Shown here one piece after another: positions 1 to 5,074 of a stretch of 5,074 nt of DNA. Location of the stretch: NCBI GenBank assembly GCA_030835005.1, contig JAUQWT010000121.1:1-5074 (forward strand), given 5' to 3'. The position numbers were made by a program, and so were the translations under genes. The stretch's first letter is position 1. Each line of letters begins with the position of its first letter. Below the pieces are notes generated by a model. It ran no database searches, had not been told where the DNA came from, and saw only the letters and a program-made list of their open reading frames with translations. The stretch is from Ignavibacteria bacterium (lineage in GTDB: Bacteria; Bacteroidota; Ignavibacteria; Tepidaquicellales; OLB5).

Positions 1-1604
1 TTTGCTTCGGTGATTGTATCGACCGATGATGTAGCCTCATCCATTATGAATATCCTTGGATTTGCCAGCACAGCTCTTGCGAATGAAATGAGCTGTTTTT
101 CGCCCATGGAAAGCTGCTCACCGCCCTCGCCGACCTGCTCATCAAGCCTTTCGATAAATCCGCCGGCACCGACTGTCTCAAGCGAGTTAACGACTTCCAT
201 TTCGGTGGCATCACTTCTGCCGTAAAGAATATTCTCGCGGACAGTTCCCGAAAACAGGTGGGGAGTCTGCAATACAACGCCAAGCTGGCTCCTTAAGCTT
301 TCCATCGTCATATCCTTGTAATCAATTCCGTCTATCAGCACCCTTCCGCCGGTCGGCTCATAGAACCTGCAGATAAGATTTATTATTGTTGATTTTCCGC
401 CGCCTGTTTCACCAACAAGCGCAACAGATGTCCCTGCTTCAATTTTCAGATTAAGTCCATGCAGCACTTCCTTGCCTGTTTCATAGTGGAAGTCAACACC
501 TTCGAATTCGATATCACCGGTTATACGTGTGTAATCTTTCGAGTCAATTGAATTCACAATTACAGGTTTAGTATCGATGAGCGAGAATATCCTCTCACCA
601 GCAGAAATACTGTTCTGTGCCTGTGAGTAGAACCGGGATATATCAAGTATCGGCTCAAATATCATAGTTGCATATCCGAAAAATGCAGCCAGCGTACCGA
701 TGGTTATTGCTGCCGGAATAGATATCGCCATTGAGCCGCCGTAGTATATCACAAATGCTGCCGATATTGACCCGCCGAAAATAATAAGCGGCATAAATAT
801 TGCCTGGTAGTATGCGGCTTTGAATGAAGATATTCTCATCTTTTCGCTAAGCCCGGTGAAGTCATGGCTCACCCGGCTTTCCTGCACAAGGCTCTTATTT
901 ACTTCAACGCCGTTTATATGCTCGTTGAACCTTGCGGTAATTTCGCTGTTGTATTTCCTTGCTTCGCGGGAATATTTCAGTATCAGCGCTCTTAGCTTGA
1001 ACGATACTATCATCAAAACGGGGATCGCCGCTGTTACAATAAGCGCCAGCTTCCAGTTGTAGTAGAACATTGATGATACACAGAAGATTATCATACCGGT
1101 TCCCCATACAGCTTCTATCATAGTCCATGAAATAAGCTCCGTAACCTTGATAGTATCGCTTGATATCCTCGAAAGCAGCCAGCCAACTGCGGATTTATCG
1201 AAGAAGGAGAACGAAAGCTCCTGCAGCTTTGTGAAAAGCTCCTGGCGGATATCAAACATTACATATTCCTGAATCCTTCCTGCGAAGTTAATGAAGCAGA
1301 ACACTCCGGCGGCAAGTAAAATACCCAGACCGGCAAATACAGCGCCGTATTTCCACAGTACCGAAGTATCAATATTCACAGCACTGCCGGTTAACTTATA
1401 TGATTCAACTGCAGGAACAATGAAATTATCCAGCAGGCTAAGCCAAACCAAAGGGTAGATTGCTTCTATCAGAGCTACAAGCAATACAAATCCCGTAAAC
1501 CCCGCCACCCATTTGGGATAGCGAAAGCTGTATTTTAGCAGGCGTCTCAAGAACGGCCAGAGCGCCCCTTTTGTTTTAAACTGTTTATCTTTTAATTTTG
1601 ACAT
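1..1604 (-). CDS. ABC exporter half-transporter, catalytic-Glu partner (C-terminus off the window)
   Basis: This is an inner-membrane ABC exporter subunit with a transmembrane domain fused to a nucleotide-binding domain. The ATG at 1604 opens a frame that stays open to the window edge, giving 534 residues; about 60-70 more, including the H-loop His, are expected off the left side. Hydrophobic segments lie near residues 33-57, 86-107, 163-182, 185-203, 268-288 and 298-318. The nucleotide-binding domain shows A-loop Tyr374, Walker A GETGGGKST (398-406), Q-loop Gln446, signature LSMGE (498-502) in place of LSGGQ, Walker B with Asp522 and catalytic Glu523, and D-loop SSVDT (526-530). The degenerate signature together with an intact Glu is the mark of the catalytically competent partner (BmrD/TM288-like) in heterodimeric exporters. 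It starts 38 bases after the stop of the neighbouring ABC gene with no terminator between, so the two are probably co-transcribed. Its ribosome site is weak (AAAAAGG about 10 bases upstream, within a repeat). The substrate cannot be inferred. Confidence 0.95.
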   Translation of the reverse strand, partial: MSKLKDKQFKTKGALWPFLRRLLKYSFRYPKWVAGFTGFVLLVALIEAIYPLVWLSLLDNFIVPAVESYKLTGSAVNIDTSVLWKYGAVFAGLGILLAAGVFCFINFAGRIQEYVMFDIRQELFTKLQELSFSFFDKSAVGWLLSRISSDTIKVTELISWTMIEAVWGTGMIIFCVSSMFYYNWKLALIVTAAIPVLMIVSFKLRALILKYSREARKYNSEITARFNEHINGVEVNKSLVQESRVSHDFTGLSEKMRISSFKAAYYQAIFMPLIIFGGSISAAFVIYYGGSMAISIPAAITIGTLAAFFGYATMIFEPILDISRFYSQAQNSISAGERIFSLIDTKPVIVNSIDSKDYTRITGDIEFEGVDFHYETGKEVLHGLNLKIEAGTSVALVGETGGGKSTIINLICRFYEPTGGRVLIDGIDYKDMTMESLRSQLGVVLQTPHLFSGTVRENILYGRSDATEMEVVNSLETVGAGGFIERLDEQVGEGGEQLSMGEKQLISFARAVLANPRIFIMDEATSSVDTITEA

Positions 1605-1612
1605 TTTTATTT

Positions 1613-1693
1613 TTTTGCCTTTTTACTTTTGCCTCTTGCCTTTTATGCAACCGTATCAAATTGTTTTTTTACTTTTGCCTTTTTACTTTTTAC
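1613..1693 (-). repeat. Two blocks of 7-nt short tandem repeats at the junction of the ABC genes
   Basis: Read on the minus strand, 1666-1693 is exactly four heptamers (GTAAAAA, GTAAAAA, GGCAAAA, GTAAAAA). Positions 1613-1640 are four more (GGCAAGA, GGCAAAA, GTAAAAA, GGCAAAA). The blocks are separated by 25 bases, and an identical 18-base string occurs in both (1613-1630 and 1673-1690). The first block encodes residues 614-622 of the upstream ABC protein (VKSKKAKVK). The second fills the spacer and supplies the purine-rich stretch in front of the next start codon. It resembles the heptanucleotide short tandem repeats known from some bacterial genomes; that likeness is an inference. Confidence 0.75.
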
Positions 1694-3532
1694 TTCACCG
1701 ATATCTTTATTTATCTCATCTTCGATCGAAACCTGGATATCATATATCTTTCGGTAGAACCCGTTATTTTCTATCAGCTCCTCGTGGGTACCCTGCTCGA
1801 TAACTTTTCCTTTTTCAAGGACTATTATCCGGCTGCACTCCTGAACCGATGTTACGCGGTGTGCTATGACAATTGTAGTCTTATCCTTTGTAACATCTTT
1901 CAGAGCTCTTTGTATTTCGAACTCTGTCTCAGTATCAACAGATGAGGTTGAATCATCAAGAACAAGTATATCCGGATTCTTAAGTATTGTCCTTGCCAGC
2001 GTGACCCTTTGCTTCTGTCCCCCTGAGAGCGTTACACCTTTTTCACCAACAACAGTATCATAGCTGTTGGGGAATATATCGGTGATGATGTGATCAACAT
2101 TTGCAACTTTTGCTGAATCAACTATCTCATTAATGTGTGTATCAGGATCTGAATAAGCAATATTATCCTTTATAGTTGTTGAAAACAAAAACGGCTTCTG
2201 AAGCACTACACCAATTTTGCTCCGCAGGAACGGCCTTGAAAATTCCCTGATATCCCTTCCGTCAATCCTTATCACCCCGCTTGTGGGTTCATAGAACTTC
2301 ATAAGCAGGGAGATTATTGTTGATTTTCCCGCACCCGTGGGTCCAAGAAGCGCAACTTTTTCACCGGCGGTGATCTTAAAGCTTACGCCGTTAAGTACTG
2401 GATTCTCATCTTCAACATACTTGAAGTGAACGTTATCGAACTCAATGCTGCCATCAAGCTCGTTGCCCTCATTATTGTAACCTGAGTAATCCTCGGGCTT
2501 GTAATCTAAAATTGAATAGATCCTATCAATAGCAACGCGGGTCATACCCATTTCGCTTACAAGCTGTGCAAGCCTTCTCATCGGCCAGGTAACGTATGAT
2601 GCATACGTAAAGAACGCAGTGTATTCACCGACAGTTATCTGATTATTAATTACGAAGTATCCACCGGCAAATAATGATATTGCAAGCTGGAGGTAGACCA
2701 TAACATCACTGCTGGGCCAGTAAATTGAGTGCAGCCTTAGGAGCTTCATTCCCCAAACACGTTTTTGTTCATTCTGCCTGGTGAATTTTTCTATCTCATG
2801 GTTTTCCTTCGCAAACGCTTTCACAACGCGAATACCGGAAAGATTCTCCTGTACCATTGCGGTCAGCTTATCCTGCTCAGCTTCGTGCTTTGTCCAAATC
2901 TCCCCTTCTTTTTTGAAGAAGAAGTAAGATGCCCCTATAACTATCGGAAAGAGGCTGATAGATATGAACGCATAAGTTGGATTTACCAGGTACATCATAA
3001 CAAATGCGCCGATAAATAATGCCGATAGCCTTATGGTTTCCGTTACCTGCATTGTCGCGAACTTGCGGACTGTTTCAACGTCACCTGTGCATCTCTGAAT
3101 AAGTTCACCGGTTGGGGTTTTTCCGTAATACTCCATCGGCAGGTGCTGCAGGTGGCTGAAAAGCCTGTCGCGAAGTTTCTTCATCGCCTTTTCCGTTGAT
3201 GCGGCTGATATCGCGCTAGAGCTCAGCATAGTTATACCTCTGAATAGCGCAATAATCAGGAAGATGATTCCAAGGTATATCAAAATCATTCCCGAGTTCT
3301 CGATCAAGAGCGCAGGAAGAATTGTGAACAGGAAGCGCGAAACAAAGTCATCGGTCGCAATCAGTGATGCGTCCTTTTTTACAAAGAGCGTTATTATCTT
3401 ATCGACTGCAATTTGCAGCACTTTCGGCTCGAGCAGGCGGAATGCAATAGAAACTACAAGCAGTATTCCCGCCATTATATACTGGTACTTCCACTTTCCC
3501 AGAATCTCGAATAATTTCTTTAAACTTTTCAT
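1643..3532 (-). CDS. ABC exporter half-transporter, degenerate-Walker-B partner (BmrC/TM287-like)
   Basis: This is a complete 629-residue ABC exporter subunit of the inner membrane (type IV/ABCB-like fold). Hydrophobic segments lie near residues 16-34, 82-103, 167-184, 187-206, 277-297 and 302-318. The loop between the first two (about 45-80) is long. The nucleotide-binding domain shows A-loop Tyr372, Walker A GPTGAGKST (397-405), Q-loop Gln445, canonical signature LSGGQ (502-506), Walker B ILVLDD with Asp526 followed by Asp527 where the catalytic Glu is expected, D-loop SSVDT (530-534) and switch His558. Asp in place of Glu is typical of the non-hydrolysing subunit of heterodimeric multidrug exporters, and the next gene provides the complementary features. 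The C-terminal tail (about 614-629) is lysine-rich, is encoded partly by 7-nt repeats, and is probably dispensable. The ATG at 3532 is chosen because the transmembrane domain follows at normal distance; it has no strong Shine-Dalgarno, only a purine-rich AAAAGAA. Transported substrate is unknown; multidrug or lipid export are family possibilities. Confidence 0.96.
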   Translation of the reverse strand: MKSLKKLFEILGKWKYQYIMAGILLVVSIAFRLLEPKVLQIAVDKIITLFVKKDASLIATDDFVSRFLFTILPALLIENSGMILIYLGIIFLIIALFRGITMLSSSAISAASTEKAMKKLRDRLFSHLQHLPMEYYGKTPTGELIQRCTGDVETVRKFATMQVTETIRLSALFIGAFVMMYLVNPTYAFISISLFPIVIGASYFFFKKEGEIWTKHEAEQDKLTAMVQENLSGIRVVKAFAKENHEIEKFTRQNEQKRVWGMKLLRLHSIYWPSSDVMVYLQLAISLFAGGYFVINNQITVGEYTAFFTYASYVTWPMRRLAQLVSEMGMTRVAIDRIYSILDYKPEDYSGYNNEGNELDGSIEFDNVHFKYVEDENPVLNGVSFKITAGEKVALLGPTGAGKSTIISLLMKFYEPTSGVIRIDGRDIREFSRPFLRSKIGVVLQKPFLFSTTIKDNIAYSDPDTHINEIVDSAKVANVDHIITDIFPNSYDTVVGEKGVTLSGGQKQRVTLARTILKNPDILVLDDSTSSVDTETEFEIQRALKDVTKDKTTIVIAHRVTSVQECSRIIVLEKGKVIEQGTHEELIENNGFYRKIYDIQVSIEDEINKDIGEVKSKKAKVKKQFDTVA

Positions 3533-3549
3533 TTTTTATGTTCTTTTAG

Positions 3550-3577
3550 CCCTTTTTGCGGTTTTCACCGCACAGGG
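3550..3577 (-). promoter_or_regulatory. GNRA-capped hairpin in the 5' leader of the ABC operon
   Basis: In minus-strand RNA a 6-bp stem UGCGGU/ACCGCA (3567-3572 with 3557-3562) closes a GAAA tetraloop. An outer CCCU/AGGG stem (3574-3577 with 3550-3553) sits below a small internal loop. It ends about 18 bases before the exporter start codon, so it could affect ribosome access or protect the transcript's 5' end. The ACCGCA arm could also pair with the UGCGGU in the 3' arm of the terminator just upstream. The function is not established. Confidence 0.45.
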
Positions 3578-3579
3578 TT

Positions 3580-3608
3580 CATATTTAGATGCTATAGTTC
3601 ACTCCAAA
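3580..3608 (-). promoter_or_regulatory. Possible promoter of the ABC operon, downstream of the leader terminator
   Basis: On the minus strand TTTG (3608-3605) is followed after 17 bases by TAAATATG (3587-3580). This fits five of the six fixed bases of the Bacteroidota -7 consensus TAnnTTTG. Transcription would begin near 3573, at the base of the leader hairpin. The TTTG falls inside the terminator U-tract, so part of the match is due to composition. If it is real, the exporter does not depend on read-through from the upstream unit. Confidence 0.3.
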
Positions 3609-3643
3609 AAAAAACCGCAGACTTTTTAACTTGTCCGCGGTTT
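3606..3643 (-). terminator. Intrinsic terminator before the ABC operon
   Basis: In minus-strand RNA an 11-bp stem pairs AAACCGCGGAC (3643-3633) with GUCUGCGGUUU (3622-3612). One pair is G-U, the loop is about 10 nt, and the nine U residues that begin inside the stem continue past it. On the plus strand the same stem has an A-C mismatch and no following T-run, so the signal is directional for leftward transcripts. It lies about 30 bases after the stop of a 36-codon ORF and about 75 bases before the exporter start codon. There it would end a short upstream transcript or act as an attenuator for the exporter. Confidence 0.85.
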
Positions 3644-3670
3644 GCTTAAACTCTTTAATGTTATCAGGTC

Positions 3671-3781
3671 TTATCCTTCTAACCTCCGTTTTACGCTAAC
3701 GTGCGGACGTAGTACACCCAAGTCATTGACTGTGACGGGTGCGGTGATTGACACCATATATGTAGTGATGAACTTGCTCAT
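3671..3781 (-). CDS. Small ORF of 36 codons, possible leader peptide
   Basis: ATG at 3781 to TAA at 3671 encodes 36 residues, beginning MSKFITTYMVSITAPV and ending VKRRLEG. I do not recognise the protein; it has no signal peptide or membrane segment. A purine-rich AGAAAG lies five bases before the start. A seven-codon ORF (MRMKIRK, 3783-3806) ends one base before this start codon and could be translationally coupled to it. The ORF sits wholly inside the promoter-to-terminator unit, and its stop falls in the loop of a short stem 27 bases before the terminator, an arrangement seen in leader peptides. An open frame this short arises easily by chance, so coding is uncertain. Confidence 0.3.
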   Translation of the reverse strand: MSKFITTYMVSITAPVTVNDLGVLRPHVSVKRRLEG

Positions 3782-3844
3782 GTTACTTTCTGATTTTCAT
3801 CCTCATAGTTTAATTAATAAAATGTCCGTTAATTAGTGTTATTA

Positions 3845-3875
3845 CAAACTTAAGAATATTTTTGTTAAGTGTCAA
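3845..3875 (-). promoter_or_regulatory. Bacteroidota-type promoter for the leader unit
   Basis: The minus strand reads TTGACA (3875-3870), 17 bases, then TAAGTTTG (3852-3845). The -7 element matches TAnnTTTG at every fixed base. TTG lies 20 bases upstream of it, close to the spacing usual for the primary sigma factor of Bacteroidota. TTGACA is also a perfect classical -35 box. Transcription would start near 3839 and run left toward the terminator and the ABC genes. A short A/T palindrome (ACAGAA-N6-TTCTGT, 3882-3899) lies just upstream and might be an operator, though this is weak. Confidence 0.55.
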
Positions 3876-3961
3876 GAAACCACAGAAAAAAAATTCTGTT
3901 TTTGTTGTTTATTTAATTCAATTAATAAAAATATTTACAAATTCAGTACTCCGAAAAACAT

Positions 3962-4762
3962 CTACACACTAATCTCACCTTCAATCACTGTTACTGCATG
4001 CCCGGTTAGCATAACTCTATCACCATTTACTTTCACTCCAACGGTTCCGCCGCGTTCGGATGCCTGGTAGGCTGTAAATGAATCCTTGCCAAGGCGCTTT
4101 TGCCAGTATGGACCCAGTGCGCAGTGTGCAGAGCCGGTTACGGGATCTTCCTGGATGCCTTTTTCCGGTGCAAAAAAGCGTGAAACGAAATCATAGCCCG
4201 GCATATCAGCTTTGGCGGTAATGATGGTTCCCCACCCGGGCAGAGTAAGCATTACGTTGAAATCCGGCTTTAAATTGCGGACTGCATCTTCACTATCAAC
4301 TTCAACCAGGTAATTCCATTTAGTCATTCCAACGTATTTTGGGGTTATTCCCCCGATTGCATCAATAAGCTCCTTTGGATAATTAATTTCCTTTTCAGGG
4401 ATTGCAGGGAAGTTGAGTCCAATTTCGCCTTTGTAATATTCTGCAATCAGCTCACCGCTCCGCGTGTTAAAACGAACAGGCTTATCCGTACTGCATATTC
4501 CCTTTTGCCACATAATGTGTGAGCTTGCAAGTGTAGCATGGCCGCAGAGGTCAACTTCGCTTACGGGTGTCATCCAGCGCAGGCTGTAGCTTTCGGAATC
4601 TTTTTCCTTCAGCACAAATGCAGTTTCTGCGAGGTTCATCTCAAATGCAATTTTCTGCATAAGGCTGTCGGGAATAATATCTTCCAGTATACAAACAGCT
4701 GCGGGATTTCCTTCAAAAGGCTTCGATGCAAATGCGTCAACTGTATAAATGGGGAGTTTCAT
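3962..4762 (-). CDS. PhzF-family isomerase/epimerase-like protein
   Basis: This is a complete 266-residue cytoplasmic protein of the PhzF/YddE family, which shares the diaminopimelate epimerase fold; the substrate of most members is unknown. It opens with the family hallmark MKLPIYTVDAF, then KPFEGNPAAVCIL (14-26). NLAETAFVL (43-51) carries Glu46, the equivalent of the PhzF catalytic Glu. DLCGHATLAS (71-80) follows in the first half, and FFAPEKGIQEDPVTGSAH (196-213) carries the conserved Asp206 and Ser211 in the second half. Length is close to the usual 260-300. An upstream in-frame ATG at 4816 would add 18 residues but lies inside the terminator hairpin and precedes the family's normal N-terminus, so ATG 4762 is preferred. 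No Shine-Dalgarno is visible. No phenazine or other biosynthetic genes are nearby, so a role in phenazine synthesis is not implied. No clear terminator follows it; reads could run into the spacer. Confidence 0.93.
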   Translation of the reverse strand: MKLPIYTVDAFASKPFEGNPAAVCILEDIIPDSLMQKIAFEMNLAETAFVLKEKDSESYSLRWMTPVSEVDLCGHATLASSHIMWQKGICSTDKPVRFNTRSGELIAEYYKGEIGLNFPAIPEKEINYPKELIDAIGGITPKYVGMTKWNYLVEVDSEDAVRNLKPDFNVMLTLPGWGTIITAKADMPGYDFVSRFFAPEKGIQEDPVTGSAHCALGPYWQKRLGKDSFTAYQASERGGTVGVKVNGDRVMLTGHAVTVIEGEISV

Positions 4763-4784
4763 TATATAATTTGTTAAGTGAAAC

Positions 4785-4792
4785 CAAAAATA
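4785..4792 (-). promoter_or_regulatory. Possible -7 promoter element for the PhzF-like gene
   Basis: TATTTTTG on the minus strand matches the TAnnTTTG consensus and lies 22 bases before the chosen ATG. That would give a very short leader. TTTG-type upstream elements occur at 4805-4808 (12-base spacing) and 4818-4821 (25-base spacing), neither ideal. The terminator just upstream means the gene needs its own promoter, which lends mild support. Confidence 0.3.
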
Positions 4793-4805
4793 GTTGGAAG
4801 TAAGC

Positions 4806-4837
4806 AAAAAAGGCACTCAAAAATTGAGTGCCTTTTT
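4806..4837 (-). terminator. Intrinsic terminator after the T9SS cargo gene
   Basis: A perfect 9-bp stem (GGCACTCAA 4812-4820 with TTGAGTGCC 4824-4832) has a 3-base loop. It is flanked by A-runs and T-runs that add about five A-T pairs and give a U-tract in both directions. It lies 20 bases past the stop of the secreted-protein gene and 43 bases before the PhzF-like start, separating the two transcripts. Confidence 0.92.
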
Positions 4838-4857
4838 GAAAATAATATTATTCAATT

Positions 4858-5074
4858 CTATTTAAGCAGTATCATTTTTCTTGTTTCAGAAAAATGGCCG
4901 GCTGTTAATTTATAATAATACACTCCGCTGGAGTAATTTGAGCCGTCCCAATCAGCTTCATAAGTCCCGGCTTTTAAACGCTCATTAATAAGTGTTTCAA
5001 CTTCTCGACTAAGAATATCGCAGACTATTAATCTTACAAACGCTTCATTTGGCATTTGGAATTTGACATTTGTA
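4858..5074 (-). CDS. T9SS type A sorting domain, C-terminal end of a secreted protein (N-terminus off the window)
   Basis: Only the last 71 residues are visible. They form a typical C-terminal sorting domain recognised by the type IX secretion system. The order is TNVKFQMPNEAFVRLIV, then CDILSREVETLINE, then AGTYEADWDGSNYSSGVYYY, then the terminal KMILLK. Such domains direct the protein across the outer membrane and are cleaved off, leaving the cargo in the medium or on the cell surface. A Met at 5055 could be taken for a start, but the frame stays open to the window edge, and the six codons before that Met (TNVKFQ) continue the domain's usual first strand. The gene is therefore a fragment cut by the window, not a small protein. 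The cargo function is unknown. Confidence 0.9.
   Translation of the reverse strand, partial: TNVKFQMPNEAFVRLIVCDILSREVETLINERLKAGTYEADWDGSNYSSGVYYYKLTAGHFSETRKMILLK

Larger units (their letters stand above)
3606..3839 (-). ncRNA. Candidate structured leader RNA or small RNA upstream of the ABC exporter
   Basis: A promoter-like sequence at 3845-3875 and the terminator at 3606-3643 bound a transcript of roughly 235 nt. Between them the minus-strand RNA can form a series of local stems. These are GAUGAA/UUCAUC (3801-3796 with 3772-3767), GGUG/CACC (3755-3752 with 3746-3743), CACCCGUCA with UGAC-UU-GGGUG (3741-3733 with 3725-3715), ACGU/ACGU around a CCGC loop (3710-3699), and AGGUU/GACCU (3685-3681 with 3670-3666). 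The stretch is visibly richer in G+C than the AT-rich flank at 3780-3960. It matches no riboswitch or housekeeping RNA that I recognise. It may be a cis-acting attenuator of the exporter, a trans-acting small RNA, or the mRNA of the small ORF it contains. Boundaries are inferred from the signals, not measured. Confidence 0.4.

Noticed and set aside
1598..1945. Plus-strand ORF of 115 codons rich in Phe, Tyr and Leu
   Set aside because: It is antisense to the C-terminal nucleotide-binding domain and to the A-rich repeats, which read as Phe/Leu codons on the opposite strand.
3264..3629. Plus-strand ORF of 121 codons
   Set aside because: It is mostly antisense to the N-terminal part of the clear ABC exporter gene and continues across the leader hairpin and terminator; it has no recognisable domain.
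3586..3694. Second-frame peptide RKTEVRRIRPDNIKEFKQ and onward, as a frameshifted gene remnant
   Set aside because: It has no start codon and runs through the terminator stem and U-tract. Its Lys/Arg content follows from the purine-rich strand.
3642..3836. Plus-strand ORF of 64 codons in the spacer
   Set aside because: Promoter and terminator signals in this spacer point to minus-strand transcription; there is no ribosome site and no family resemblance.
3882..3899. Hairpin ACAGAA-N6-TTCTGT as the terminator of the PhzF-like gene
   Set aside because: On the minus strand the U-run is in the loop and the stem is followed by GGTTTCTTG, not a U-tract. The stem is short and AT-rich. A T-rich run follows only on the plus strand, where no gene ends.
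5045..5074. AAATTCC/AAATGCC-like heptamer repeat at the right edge
   Set aside because: The stretch reads in frame as TNVKFQMPN of the T9SS sorting domain, so it is coding sequence.

Overview
The window looks like ordinary chromosome from a member of the Bacteroidota/Ignavibacteriota (FCB) lineage. The clearest pointer is the C-terminal type IX secretion (T9SS) sorting domain at the right edge. Supporting signs are moderate GC content with AT-rich spacers, start codons without strong Shine-Dalgarno sequences, and a promoter of the TTG-N20-TAnnTTTG type. The species cannot be named from the sequence. All genes lie on the minus strand, so the window reads biologically from right to left.

From right to left: (1) the last 71 codons of a protein secreted by T9SS (4858-5074, N-terminus off the window), followed by a strong intrinsic terminator (4806-4837); (2) a complete PhzF-family isomerase/epimerase-like gene (3962-4762); (3) a 429-base spacer (3533-3961) that is not empty; (4) two adjacent ABC exporter half-transporters, one complete (1643-3532) and one running off the left edge (1-1604).

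The two ABC half-transporters fit a heterodimeric exporter of the BmrC/BmrD, TM287/288 and LmrCD type. The first has Asp in place of the catalytic Walker B Glu but a canonical LSGGQ signature. The second has the Glu but a degenerate LSMGE signature. Together they would form one working and one degenerate ATP site. The gene order (Asp partner first) matches B. subtilis bmrC-bmrD.

The spacer in front of the exporter holds the most interesting signal. A good promoter (3845-3875) is followed by about 200 nt that fold into a chain of short stem-loops and contain a 36-codon small ORF. A U-tracted intrinsic terminator (3606-3643) then ends the unit about 75 nt before the exporter start codon. This could be a ribosome- or ligand-controlled attenuator, comparable in layout to the leader of B. 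subtilis bmrBCD, or a free-standing small RNA or small-protein gene. A weaker promoter between the terminator and the exporter keeps the second reading open. The junction between the two ABC genes carries two blocks of four 7-nt repeats, one coding for the lysine-rich tail of the first protein and one in the spacer.
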